Assembly (NCBI RefSeq): GCF_050003625.1
Contig: NC_134400.1
Span: 222,930,085-222,994,084, forward strand
DNA length: 64,000 bases
Direction of reading: 5' to 3'
Source of the DNA: Haematobia irritans
Lineage: Eukaryota > Arthropoda > Insecta > Diptera > Muscidae
Shown here: in pieces, positions 46,396-57,660 of the stretch
How the letters are laid out: the number at the start of each line of letters is the position of its first letter
How positions within the stretch are numbered: position 1 is the first letter of the stretch
Notes under the pieces: generated by a model
What the model was told of the DNA's origin: nothing
The model's input: only the letters and a program-made list of their open reading frames with translations
Databases searched by the model: none
Translations under genes and position numbers: made by a program

Positions 46396-47596
46396 ATACC
46401 CTGCGCCACACTGTGGAACAGGGTATTATAAGTTAGTGCATATGTTTGTAACACCCAGAAGGAGACGAGATAGACACATGGTGTCTTTGGCAATAATGCT
46501 CAGGGTGGGTCCCTGAGTCGATCTAGCCATGTCCGTCTGTCCGTCTGTCTGTGAACACATTTTTGTGATCAAAGTCTAGGTCGCAATTTAAGTCCAATCG
46601 CCTTCAAATTTGGCACAAGTTCCTGTTTTGGGTCAGAATAGAACCCTATTGATTTTGGAAGAAATCGGCTCAGATTTAGATATAGCTCCCATATATATCT
46701 TTCGCCCGATATGCACTAATATGGACCCAGCAGCCAGAGTTTTATACCGATTTGCTTGAAATTTTGTACAAACATAAAACTTAGTCGTATAGTCAAGTGT
46801 GCAAAATTTGATTGAAATCGGTTCAGATTTAGATATAGCTCCCATATATATCTTTCGCCCGATGTGGACTTATATGGCCCCAGAAGCCAATGTTTAACTC
46901 CGATTTAGTTGAAATTTTGCATAGGGAGTAGAATTAGCATTGTAGCTAACTTGCCAAATTTGGTTGAAATCGGTTCAGATTTGGATATATCTCCCATATA
47001 TAGCTTTCGCCCGATTTACACTCATATGACCACAGAGGCCAATGTTTAACTCCGATTTAGTTGAAATTTTGCACAGAGAGTAGAATTAGCATTGTTGCTA
47101 TGCGTGCCAAATTTGGTTGAAATCGGTTCAGATTTAGATATAGCTCCCATATATGTTTTTCTGATTTCGACAAAAATGGTCAAAATACCAACATTTTTCT
47201 TGGAAAATCACCACTGCTTAGCCGAAAAGTTTTAAAAATGAATCTAATTTTCCTAAACTTCTAATACATATATGTCGAGCGATAAATCATAAATAAACTT
47301 TTGCGAAGTTTCCTTAAAATTGCTTAAGATTTAAATGTTTCACATATTTTTTTACTAAAATTGTGTTCCACCCTAGTGCATTAGCCGACTTAAATTTTGA
47401 GTCTATAGATTTTGTAGAAGTCTATCAAATTCTGTCCAGATCGAGTGATATTTAAATGTATGTATTTGGGACAAACCTTTATATATAGCCCCCAACACAT
47501 GTGACGGATGTGATATGGTAACGAAAATTTAGATCTACAAAGTGGTACAGGGTATAATATAGTCGGCCCCGCCCGACTTTAGACTTTCCTTACTTG
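46396..47596 (+). mobile_element. Family A helentron-like element, full length
   Basis: Starts ATACCCTGCGCCACACTGTG after a T-run; GTCY block at about 46528-46552; four 153-bp units; complete 3' region with TGTTCCACCCTAGTGCATTAG, GGTACAGGGTAT, hairpin AGTCGGCCCCGCCCGACT and ACTTG, then a T-run. It is the cleanest complete family A copy here, and its T|T flanks are what helentron insertion predicts. Confidence 0.88.
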
Positions 47597-47747
47597 TTTT
47601 TTTAATTTGTCGAAAATTTGTTACTTTTTTATGAAATTGACTTCATCTACATCTACGTGTTGTCATACAGTTTAGTTAACAAATTTTTAAAATTAATCGG
47701 AAATTTCTAAATTGAACCAAAACTTTCCTTCCTGCTTTTTTGAATAT

Positions 47748-47918
47748 AGTTTCGACCGGTGGATTATCCCCTTTCAGTAATTCTGGTGTCATTTCTGAGA
47801 GTTTCAAAGTATCTTTAAGTGATTTCACTGCAATGTGAAACGCTGTTCGGCTATAAAAATGTGGTCTCTTATCACTGTATTGAACATTGAATCGTGTATC
47901 ATTAAGTGATAAGATAAA
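47748..47918 (+). mobile_element. SINE body fragment
   Basis: TTCGACCGGTGGATTATCCC, CAGTAATTCTGGTGTCATTT and TGATTTCACTGCAATGTG follow the SINE body, with a shortened end. The tRNA-like head and tail are missing. It abuts the truncated start of a family D element at 47926, mirroring the SINE-C junction at 2150. Confidence 0.75.
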
Positions 47919-47925
47919 AGTACAG

Positions 47926-49125
47926 CACGCTAACTTCCGAACGAAACAAGCTATCGACTTGAAACTTGGCACAAGTAGTTGTTATTGATGTAGATCGGAT
48001 GGTATTGCAAATGGGCCATATCGGTCCACTTTTACGTATAGCCCATAACCCATATAAACCGATCCCCAGATTTGGCTTGCGGAGCCTCAACGAGAAGCAA
48101 ATTTAACCCGATCCGCCTGAAATTTGGTACATGGTGTTAGTATATGGTCTCTAACAACCATGCAAAAATTGGTCCACATCGGTCCATAATTATATATAGC
48201 CCCCATATAAACCGATCCCCAGATTTGGCTTGCGGAGTCTCTAAGAGAAGCAAATTTCATCCAATCCGGTTGTAATTCGGAACATGGTGTTATTATATGA
48301 TCTTTAACAACCGTGCCAGAATTGGTCCATATCGGTCCATAATTATATATAGCCCCCATATAAACCGTTCTCCAGATTTGACCTCCGGAGCCTCTTGGAG
48401 GAGCAAAATTCATCCGATCCGGTTCAATGTGGAACGTGGTGTTAGTATATGGTCTCTAACATCCATGCAGAAATTGGTCCATATCGGTCTATAGTTATAT
48501 ATAGCCGATCTCTAATCACACAAAAATTGGTCCATATCGATTCATAATCATGGTTGCCACTCGAGCCAAAAATAATCTACCAAAATTGTATTTCTATAGA
48601 AAATTTTGTCAAAATTTTATTTCTATAGAAAATTTTGTTAAAATTTTATTTCTATAGAAAATTTTGTCAAAATTTTATTTCTATAGAAAATTTTGTCAAA
48701 ATTTTATTTCTATAGAAAATTTTGTTAAAATTATATTCCTATAGCAAATTTTGTTAAAATTTTATGTCTATAGAAAATTTTGTCAAAATTTTATTTCTAT
48801 ATAAAATTTTGTGAAAATTTTATTTCTATAGAAAATTTTGTTAAAATTTTATTTCTATACAAAATGTTGTCAAAATTTTATGTCTATAGAAAATTTTGTC
48901 AAACTGAATTATTTGATCGATCTTTTTTGATTTAATATATACCACGTATGGACTTACATACAATTTAGAAGACGGTGCTAGGAGGTTTTAAGATACCTTG
49001 CCATCGGCAATCGTTATCGCTGTAATTCGATTTTGGATGGCAGTGTTTAGAAGAAGTTTCTACGCAATCCATGGTGGAGGGTACATAAGCTTCGGCCTGG
49101 CCGAACTTACGGCCGTATATACTTG
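47926..49125 (+). mobile_element. Family D helentron-like element, 5' end missing
   Basis: Starts at CACGCTAACTTCCGAACG, just after where the GTCY block should be. Three to four ~153-bp units follow (CATGGTGTTAGTATATGG near 48131 and equivalents). An internal minisatellite with the TTTCTATAGAAAATTTTGT unit runs from about 48585 to 48905. The 3' end has CAATCCATGGTGGAGGGTAC, hairpin TTCGGCCTGGCCGAA and TATACTTG. Confidence 0.85.
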
Positions 49126-49271
49126 TTTTAATTTCCTTTCTTCCTAAATATTTTGAATTACTCGTCGTGCGTTCCGAACCAAGAAAACAAATTGTGTCCT
49201 GCCAAAATGATGAACAAAACACATGTTCACACATACTTTAATTTCTGCTCTCAAGGCAAAACCACATGCTG

Positions 49272-49865
49272 CCCAGCAAAAACTCCTATTACCAGGTATG
49301 AGCACAAGTATGCCTGTGCCAAATTGGTAACAACTTCCTCGTACATATATCCGTAGTAATACTTTTACACGGACATGACATTGGAGGAAAGTACTTCCGT
49401 GCAAGCATACCAGCAGTCGAAAAATAAGTACTTCTTCGCAAGCATACCAGCTCTCCAAAAATAATATCTTTACCATAAAGATACCCGAAAAGTGCGAACT
49501 CACCTCTGTTGTTTTATAATCCAACACATTATACCACGCTCTACGACATGGATCCATTCAATGATGTTATTTTGTAATATAAATTATGTACTATACAACT
49601 TTAGAAAACAAAGGTATATTTTATTGGCAATTTTTTCTGAAATGTAATTTGGCATTACTTATCGCTACTATTAACGGTGCCCACTGTATAGCCGAACCCG
49701 GACCTCAAGATATGATTTTGATTACCGGTATTAATAGAAAGAATCACTTTTTGCCTACACAGGTAAGATATTATTTTTAAATCCCAGGTAATACTGCAAG
49801 TAGTAACTTTTTGATTACCGGTATTACTGAAAGAATCACTAGTGCTTACCCAGTTTTTTGCTGGG
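49272..49865. mobile_element. Repeat with inverted ends CCCAGCAAAAA, second copy
   Basis: CCCAGCAAAAACTCCTATTA at the left, CAGTTTTTTGCTGGG at the right; ATTACCGGTATTA-type palindromic words cluster near the right end (49731, 49816). GTACTTCC/GCAAGCATACCAG segments are duplicated near 49388-49450. Long reverse-strand open frames across it (up to 137 codons) show no protein features. Confidence 0.65.
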
Positions 49866-50335
49866 TGTTTGTTTTAAATGTCTATTCTCTTGGTTCCGAA
49901 TGTCTATTCTCTTTGTTCCGAATACGCAATTTAATATTCAAATTAAATAATATTTAGACTTAAGCATATCAAATGTATGACGAAGGCTTTTTAATATGCC
50001 AAACGCATAGCCAAAACAACTAAAAACACATAAAACAGTTTTCCGAAGCAACATACAAGCAGTTTCATAGAAATTGCTCTCTTTTGATTCTCTCGCTGTG
50101 TTATGTCGATATCTTTCGTCAACCCTCCCGGTTTCCATCTTTCTGTATACTCTCTCTCTCTACATCTTTGCTTCGGAATCAATAACAAAATCCTTACGGG
50201 AAGGTGAAAATCTCATAGTTATTGCATCCATCAACTTACATATGTGAAATTAAATTCCATCATTAATATTTCAGCTCACAAAGAATAAATGAAATATCAA
50301 TGTCAGAGAGAACAGAGCATTTACATTTATCGATG

Positions 50336-50702
50336 TTAACAGCCAAAACATACGAATTTGGAAAATGGAAGAAATATAAGTGTACCCTGTTCATTAATTG
50401 CAAGAACAGATGGACCGGTAGACGAACAGATTGGTAGGTCTACGAGTTTAAATGAATCCGAAAGAAATTCATAATCAATTGTTTCACATAAAGTACCAGG
50501 GGTGGGGAAACCCAATTTATTATTGTCGGTTCTTACCGTGTGTGAAAAATGGTAAAAGAGAAATGTCGGATTCTTGTTTTTGGACGATAAATAGAAACGC
50601 ATTACGATATTGTTCACGGTAACTTTTCTCCACCGAAAAGAACGATATTTTACACTTATAATGTAGTTTTTGAAAACAAGCGTTGCTTCGATTTTCTGTC
50701 AT
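50336..50702 (-). CDS. Possible coding island, minus strand (unrecognised)
   Basis: Two competing readings. One frame is open without stop from about 50700 to 50336 (about 120 codons) and includes SFRWRKVTVNN, then FKLVDLPICSSTGPSVLAIN and EQGTLIFLPFSKF. The other starts at an ATG at 50702 (MTENRSNACFQ...), has a donor GTAAGA at 50536, a weak acceptor at 50441-50440, and joins in frame to the same LPICSSTGP segment, with a GTATGT donor at 50353. The segment looks faintly like an N-terminal propeller strand (VPS11 was considered), but that is a guess. Repeat-free surroundings support a real gene; chance is not excluded. Confidence 0.3.
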
Positions 50703-50721
50703 TTTTTATTTGCTGTTACAG

Positions 50722-50876
50722 AATGTGTTTTAGCTGTGGCTTAAACAATCGATTTACCGGCTTCAATGTGGCCGCACGTCGGCTTTTGATAAGGAGATGG
50801 AACCTCAAAACGGCTACCATACGCATCCACAATTTTACTAAAAATCTACCTATTATTGTCAAACCGCTGATTGAAG
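50722..50876 (+). CDS. Possible short exon, plus strand, mitochondrial-type N-terminus
   Basis: A good acceptor (TTTTTTATTTGCTGTTACAG, AG at 50720-50721) precedes ATG at 50723. The frame stays open for 51 codons to GAAG|GTGAGC. It starts MCFSCGLNNRFTGFNVAARR and continues with several Arg/Lys and no acidic residue until the last codon, as mitochondrial presequences do. No family recognised. It lies 20 bp from the minus-strand ATG at 50702, so either the two are divergent genes or only one is real. Confidence 0.28.
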
Positions 50877-50934
50877 GTGAGCGTGATAGTTGAAACCATA
50901 CACTAAACCAAAAATAAAGATGTTGTATTTACAC

Positions 50935-51080
50935 TAACGATTTTGGTATTGATTCCGAGCCAAAGAAGCGGTGAATTGAAGTAAGTCGAAACACATAATT
51001 ATAGGGACAAAACAACTTCATTGAAAAGTTTATCGATTTTGAGACATGACCTCATGACAACTTTTTTTCTGTGTAGGTAT
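50935..51080. mobile_element. H-type repeat fragment
   Basis: GGTATTGATTCCGAGCCAAAG, GAAGCGGTGAATTGAAGTAA and CATTGAAAAGTTTATCGATT match the two ends of the H repeat with the middle deleted (phrases shortened). It ends ACTTTTTTTCTGTGTAG. Confidence 0.6.
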
Positions 51081-51255
51081 TTCAAATATTGCGTCAGTGA
51101 TATTCGTTACAAAATTTTGGGCATGAGAAAACTGCCGAGCAATGGAGTCCGCGTCTAATCACTCTGACCAATAAACACAACCATGAGGCCATTTAACGCT
51201 GATGAAGAGCAATCCGAATAATCCTAAGATTCTGCATCGTTTCGAGATATTGGAC

Positions 51256-51384
51256 GATACATGGGTCCTCTGGTAGACACCGAAGAATAATGGACAAACA
51301 AAATAGTAGACTCTACACAGCAAATGCGTTCCCCACATGCCAAAGGCTGTAATGGCCACCGTTTTCCGTGATGCCGCACCGACT
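51256..51384 (+). pseudogene. mariner transposase remnant, heavily decayed
   Basis: A single frame with three stops reads DTWVLW*TPKNNGQTK** and, after a gap, PHMPKAVMATVFRDAAPT. These match the first-Asp region (DETW...TPE...Q) and the PK-KVMATVFWDA strand of mariner transposases at the right distance. No terminal repeats or other domains were found. Not the same copy as the Himar1-like element 700 bp away. Confidence 0.65.
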
Positions 51385-51773
51385 ATTTGCAGCAGCGTAC
51401 AGTGCTGCTACGTCGAATTCGGCGATTCGACGCTGAATTGAAGAAATTCACGATGGTTTGGAAAAAACGTTTATACACGCCGCATACAGTCACACGTTGC
51501 ACAGAAAAATCAGTCGAATGAAAAGTTCACCACGAAGGACCTTCATAAAATGGAATTTTCAGACTGACCACTTTAGTTACAAATTTACACAGGCGGTTTG
51601 AGCGGCCTTGTGCCACAAAGTACCAAACTTATGGTGAATACGATGGTAATAAAAAGCGCAGCTCTCACGAAATTGATTGCAAAATATGAAGAAACTCTTC
51701 AAAGGTTTTGGGTACAAAAGAACTCACAATATCATGAATTAACAATACCTTTGGAGTGCAAAAGAAAAACGTA

Positions 51774-52066
51774 CACAGAAAAAGAAATTCACGAAAATTT
51801 TTCCAATTAAAATCTTAATTGAGTTTTAAAAAATATTCAATTAAAAATTTAATTGATTCAACAAATTTTTTAATTGAAATAAAAATCAATCACACAAATT
51901 AATAGTATCAATTAATTTTTTAATTTGATCAGTTAATTTTTTTATTGATTGTCAATTAATTTTTTAATTGATACTATCATTTCTGTGTTTGAAGACATTT
52001 CAATTAAAAAATTAATTGGATCAATTAATTTCGTGATTGAATCAGAAAATTTTTTTTGTGTGTAGT
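51774..52066. mobile_element. MITE, ATTAATT-rich, ends ACACAGAAAAA
   Basis: Starts ACACAGAAAAAGAAATTC and ends AATTTTTTTTGTGTGT. Interior words TTAATTGA/TCAATTAA are repeated about a dozen times in both orientations. Fragments of the same family are at 36645-36905 and 39690-39845. It ends 16 bp before the Himar1-like element. Confidence 0.75.
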
Positions 52067-52082
52067 GCAGTGAAGTAATGTA

Positions 52083-53331
52083 AGGTTACCTGATAAGTCC
52101 ACGGTCTGACACATAGATGGCGTCGCTAGTATTAAATGCATATTATTTTTATATAGTACCAACCTTCAAATGATTCGTGTCAAAATTTGACGTCTGTAAG
52201 TCAATTAGTTTGTGAGATAGAGCGTCTTTTGTGAAGCAACTTTTGTTATTGTGAAAAAAAAATGGAAAAAAAGTAATTTCGTATTTTGATAAAATACTGT
52301 TTTCTGAAGGGAAAAATACGGTGGAAGCAAAAACTTGGCTTGATAATAAGTTTCCGGACTCTGCTCCAGAGAAATCATTGATTGATATGCAAAATTCAAG
52401 CATGGTGAAATGAGCACGGAGGACGGTGAACGCAGTGGACGCCCGAAAGAAGTGGTTACCGACGAAAACATCAAAAAAATCCACAAAATGATTTTGAATG
52501 ACCGTAAAATGAAGTTGATCGAGATAGCAGAGGCCTTAAAGATATCAAAGGAATGTGTTGGTCATATCATTCATCAATATTTGGATATGCGGAAGCTCTG
52601 TGCAAAATGGGTGCCGCGCGAGCTCACATTTGACCAAAAACAACAACGTGTTGATGATTCTGAGCGGTGTTTGCAGCTGTTAACAATGGATGAAACATGG
52701 CTCCATCACTACACTCCTGAGTCCAATCGACAGTCAATTGAGTGGACAGCGACCGGTGAACCGTCTCCGAAGCGTGGAAAGACTCAAAAGTCCGCTGGCA
52801 AAGTAATGGCCTCTGTTTTTTGGGATGCGCATGGAATAATTTTTATCGATTATCTTGAGAAGGGAAAAACCATCAACAGTGACTATTATATGGCGTTATT
52901 GGAGCGTTTGAAGGTCGAAATCGCAGCAAAACGGCCCCATATAAAGAAGAAAAAAGTGTTGTTCCACCAAGATAACGCACCGTGCCACAAGTCATTGAGA
53001 ACGATGGCAAAATTTCATGAATTGACTTCGCATTGCTTCCCCACCCACCGTATTCTCCAGATCTGGCCCCCAGCGACTTTTTTTGTTCTCAGACCTCAAA
53101 AGGATGCTCGCAGGTAAAAAATTTGGATGCAATGAAGAGGTGATGGCCGAAACTGAGGCCTATTTTGAGGCAAAACCGGTATCTATTTTGACGCAAAAAT
53201 GGTATCAAAAAATTGGAAGGTCGTTATAATCGTTGTATCGCTCTTGAAGGGAACTATGTTGAATAATAAAAACGAATTTTGACAAAAAATGTGTTTTTCT
53301 TTGTTAGACCGGGAACTTATCAGCCAACCGT
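52083..53331 (+). mobile_element. Himar1-like mariner, near full length but dead
   Basis: The left end contains CTGATAAGTCCACGGTCTGA and the right end its inverted relative GACCGGGAACTTATCAGCC, matching mariner irritans-group terminal repeats; TA occurs at 52081-52082 and 53332-53333. About 1.25 kb, close to a complete mariner. The coding strand is plus. Sequence agreement with Himar1 is high throughout, with point changes and small deletions. The first two or so bases of the left terminus are missing. Confidence 0.92.
52262..53267 (+). pseudogene. Himar1-like mariner transposase pseudogene
   Basis: The start ATGGAAAAAAAG is followed at codon five by TAA, and small deletions shift the N-terminal part. 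From 52410 a frame of 235 codons keeps VVTDENIKKIHKMILNDRKM, the linker WVPRELTFDQKQQ, the first catalytic Asp in TMDETWLHHYTPE and the second in FHQDNAPCH. Twelve codons before TMDET are missing in frame, and a base loss near 53022 throws the third-Asp region out of frame. The gene once encoded a DD34D cut-and-paste transposase; this copy is inactive several times over. Confidence 0.92.
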
Positions 53332-53333
53332 TA

Positions 53334-54720
53334 TGTACAAAATTTTGGACCAACGAAGTTCTTTTTGTTGATAAAATTGTCTCTTTAAAAGTAAATACCT
53401 AAGTCTTTGTTTATAGTATACGTTCATACGTTTGCTCCCAAAAAAAAAAAAAAACGTTATTTATTTATCGGTATATTTTGTGCCGTTATTTTTTCAATTA
53501 CAGTGCTAAGTTTTATTCTGCCACAGAAGAAATTCTCGAGTTAAAAGGAAACATATACTAAACCATACTCGAAAAAGGTGCCATCTGTTTCGATTCAGTC
53601 AAATATAAGTATCAATTTTATCTCTACTAGTGTTGTTTGCTGGATTGATATGTTAAACATTTGAACCTAATCTACAGTACTACTTCCTGCTAGAACATTC
53701 TTCAATGCTCCCACGCAAAAGGACTAGATCTAGGGGCAACCTTCAATTTTCTTTTTCAATGATATTATGGTATGAAAATGGTATCAATATTTACTGTAAG
53801 TTATCCGTAAAGTGATTACATTACAAATTACCCAGCACAAGAAAAACAGAAATTCAATTGAATGATCCAAACGAAGAGCTAGACAGATGGGCGACAAAAA
53901 GAAATGCAATATATATTTTGCTACATCTCTGTATTGATGACAGGAAACAAGGCAGTTCTAAACCTTTCAACTGTAGTTGCTAGTATATGGCATCTTTTGA
54001 ATTTCATATTTTCCATCTTCCTTTCCGATGAAGATGTAAGAAACGTTTACTCTTCACTTGCCATCCATCCAAGCAAAGCCATAAAGTGATGTCAAAAACA
54101 AAATTGTAGCAAAAAAACCATACCTTCCCATTCACACATCGCCCTGTGAATTGGCAAAATGGTTTTATGGTACTGACATACAACTTAAGGTAAAATACAA
54201 ATTGAGTAAAAGGAAATTGAGAAGACATTTGTTAACATCGCATAACTATTAAAGAACATTGCATTGCAAATACACTCAAGCCCTCTCACGAACATAAAAG
54301 AATTACTCAGACGAAGAGTTTTTAAGAAATCAAGAACACTTAAAAGTATTACTCAATCAAGCATACTCTCGAATTGAAAATATAACTCAGACAAGAACAA
54401 TTTGCAAGGCCTAACGAAAGTTAACTACAGGTTTATGGAAAAATCTCGTCACCCCTTAATTCACAACAGATATCGGAACGGACGACTTTTCGACGGGTGA
54501 TCAAAATAATTAAATGGCTTGGGAACTACTCAATGGGAGTAGAAAAACAGTCAAAAGGACCCTGCCCTAATTTAACAACCCAGCGAAAATAGAGTATTCA
54601 AAAAAGTTACTTGGATCCTCAACATTCAGAAGTAGCGCAAATTGCATCATCTTCAATGAGTTTTACATGGGCTTGGCATCACGGTTACCACAGCTGGTTT
54701 GGTAGATTGGTAGAATTCTT
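53334..54720. other. AT-rich noncoding DNA
   Basis: No gene or element firmly recognised. An AACCCAGCGAAAATAGAG phrase near 54578 resembles the terminus of the CCCAGCAAAA repeats but no partner end was found. Confidence 0.45.
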
Positions 54721-54739
54721 GATGTTTTGGTAGATTTTG

Positions 54740-55268
54740 CAAAATAATCCACTCCAAATTTTCTATAGAATTGAAATGTTGACCGAAAATGTTCTATATA
54801 AATAAAATGTTGAGCAAAATTTTCAACAGAAATAAAATTTTTGACCAAAATTTCCTATAGAAATAAAATTTTGATCGACAATTTCTATAGAAATAAAATT
54901 TTTGACCAAAATTGTCTATAGAAATAAAATTTCGATCAAAAATTTATATGGAAATAAAATTTTTGAGCAAAATTTTCTATAGGAATAAAATTTTGATCGA
55001 AAATTTATACGCAAATACAATTTTTGACCAAAATTTTCTACAGAAATAAAATTTTTGACAAAAATTTTCTACAGAAATAAAAATTTTGACCAAAATTTTC
55101 TACATAATTTAAATTTTGACCCATATTGTAAACAAAAATATTAACCAATATGTGCTACAGAAATAAAATTTTTGACCCAAATTTTCTATAGAAATAACAT
55201 TTTTACAACATTTTCTATTCTACATAAATAAAATTTTTACCAAAATTTTCTGTAGAAATAATTTTTTT
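54740..55268 (-). repeat. 29-bp-type minisatellite, reverse orientation
   Basis: Units of the form ATAGAAATAAAATTTTTGACC... repeat about every 30 bp with much variation. This is the same unit as in the 59-64 kb array but on the other strand. The array continues after the family D element (56661-56757) and past a SINE (57075-57110), so it was at least 620 bp before they inserted. Confidence 0.85.
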
Positions 55269-56660
55269 ATACCCTCCACCATAGGATGGGGGTATATTAA
55301 CTTTGTCATTCCGTTTGTAACACATCGAAATATTGCTCTAAGACCCCATAAAGTATATATATTCTGGGTCGTGGTGAAATTCTGAGTCGATCTGAGCATG
55401 TCCGTCCGTCTGTTGAAATCACGCTAACTTCCGAACGAAACAAGCTATCGACTTGAAACTTGGCACAAGTAGTTGTTATTGATGTAGGTCGGATGGTATA
55501 GCAAATGGGCCATATCGGTCCACTTTTACGTATAACCCCCATATAAACGGACGCCCAAATTTGGCTTGCGATTTCTCTAAGAGAATCAAATTTCATCCGG
55601 TCTGGCTGAAATTTGGTACATGGTGTTAGTATATGGCATCTAACAACCATGCAAAAATTGGTCGATATCGGTCCATAATTATATATAGCCCCCATATAAA
55701 TCGATTCCCAGATTTGTCCTGGGGAACCTCTTGGAGGAGCAAAATTCATCCGATCCGATTGAAATTTGAAACCATGCAAGAATTGGTCCATATCGGTCCA
55801 TAATTATATATAGCCTCCATATAAATCGATCCCCACATTTGTCCTCCGGAGCCTCTTGGAGGAGCAAAATTCATCATATCCGGTTGAAATTTGGAACATG
55901 GTGGTAGAATGTGGTCTCTAACAAACACGCAAGAATTGGTCCTTATCGGTTCATAATTATATATAGCACCCATATAAACCGATCCCAAGATTTGATCTCC
56001 GGAGCCTCTTGGAGGAGCAAAATTCATCCGATCCGGTTGAAATTTGCAACGTGGTGTTAGTATAAGGCCGCTAATAACCATGTCAAAATTGGTCCATATC
56101 GGTCTATAGTTATATATAGCCGATCCCCAATCACACAAAAATTGGTCCACATCGGTTCATAATCATGGTTGCCACTCGAGCCAAAAATAATCTACCAAAA
56201 TTTTATTTTTATATAAAACATTGTCAAAATGTTATTTCTATAGAAAATTTTCTCAAAATTTTATTTCTATAGAAAATTTTGTCAAAATTTTATTTCTATA
56301 GAAAATTTTGTCCAAATTTTATTTCTATAGAAAATTTTGTCCAAATTTTATTTCTATAGAAATTTTTTTTTCCAAATTTTACTTCTATAGAAAATTTTGT
56401 CAAAATTTTATTTTGTCAAAATTTTATTTCTATAGAAACTTTAAACTTAATTATATACGTATTTAATCGGCCTTTTTTAGTATGGACTATGTGGTATATA
56501 TTACGGTGTTAGAAAGTTTTACGATACCTTGCCATCGGCAAGTTGCTGTAACCCAAGTAATTCGATTGTGGATGACAGTCTTCAGTAGAAGTTTCTACGC
56601 AATCCATGGTGGAGGGTACATAAGCTTCGGCCTGGCCGAACTTACGGCCGTATATACTTG
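55269..56660 (+). mobile_element. Family D helentron-like element, complete
   Basis: Reference copy. Starts ATACCCTCCACCATAGGATG after a T-run, short GTCY block at about 55399-55412, about four ~153-bp units with CCCCCATATAAA, then an internal minisatellite at about 56195-56440, and a 3' region with CAATCCATGGTGGAGGGTAC (inverse of the start), hairpin TTCGGCCTGGCCGAA and TATACTTG. It inserted into a minisatellite whose unit it also carries, in opposite orientation. Confidence 0.88.
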
Positions 56661-56757
56661 TTTTTTATTATTTTCTATATAAATAAAATTTTGACCAAAA
56701 TTTTCTATAGAAAAAAATATTGACCAATTTCTATAGAAATAAAATGTGCACCTCGGC

Positions 56758-57073
56758 GGGGAGCCACCGTGGTGCAATGGTTAGCATGCCCGGTCGTGGG
56801 TTCGATTCTTGCTTCGACCGAACACCAAAAAGTTTTTCAGCTGTGGATTATCCCACCTCAGTAATGCTGGTGACATTTCTGAGGGTTTCTTAGCTTCTCT
56901 AAGTGGTTTCACAACGCCGTTCGGACTCGGCTATAAAAAGGAGGTCCCTTATCATTGAGCTTAACATGGAGTCGGGCAGCACTCAGTGATAAGAGAGAAG
57001 TTCACCAATGTAGTATCACAATGGACTGAATAGTCTAAGTGAGCCTGATACATCGGGCTGCCACCTAACCTAA
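56758..57073 (+). mobile_element. tRNA-derived SINE with a deletion in the head
   Basis: GGGGAGCCACCGTGGTGCAA, A box, then a 15-bp deletion between TAGCATGCCC and GGTCGTGGGTTCGATTC, so the tRNA-like spacing is shortened; a second small loss removes the GGAATGTGG part of the body. Tail CACCTAACCTAAC. Inserted in minisatellite DNA; a clean duplication could not be read from the repetitive flanks. Confidence 0.88.
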
Positions 57074-57450
57074 CATAAACTTCTCTATTGAAATAAAATT
57101 TATATTGAATTTTATAAATTCAATATATAAAATATTTCTTTCGAACTATATACATAAATTTGATAAACAATTTCAAAAAAAAAAAAGTTTTTTTTTCAAT
57201 TTGGTTGATTTCTGGTTCTTTAAATTTTGGTACAATATTTTTAGCACGAGTGGCGATCGAGCTTAGCTTAGGGCAAATTACTCTGTTTTCACAGCCTTTG
57301 CATTGCTTTACATGTTCATTTGAATAAAGATATTTGAAAACTTTATTTTCTTATTATATAATTTTTACAAATTTTTTAATTTTATTAAGAAAGTTCATTG
57401 AGAGCTTCTTATTTAAAAATTGTGTTCAGCGACTAAGCTCATTTTTGGCT

Positions 57451-57660
57451 CATTTACTTCGGGACGTGTTCGGTGAACATTTTATCTCGCGTTTGGGACT
57501 AGTCAAGCCCACGACCGCCTAGATCGTGCGATTTAACGCGTCTAGACTAATTTTTAAGGGGCTATGTTAAAGCTAATGTATATACAAACAAGCCCGTTTC
57601 AATTGATGCATTGCAAGATAACACTGAAGCAATTTTTCGTGATTCTTATAAAGATTTCAT
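57451..57660 (+). pseudogene. Tc1/mariner-superfamily transposase C-terminal fragment
   Basis: LLRDVFGEHFISRLG is read in one frame; after a shift near 57505 comes PPRSCDLTRLD*FLRGYVKA and NVYTNKPVSIDALQDNTEAI. This is the third-catalytic-Asp region (usually PPRSCDLTPLDFFLWGYVK) and the following helix. It appears to be the same lineage as the element at 7247-7975, which lost this part. No inverted ends were found nearby. Confidence 0.75.

Noticed and set aside
49144..49557. Minus-strand 137-codon open frame
   Set aside because: It overlaps a repeat with CCCAGCAAAA ends, has no domain-like features or splice context, and cysteine-rich runs come from repeated bases.
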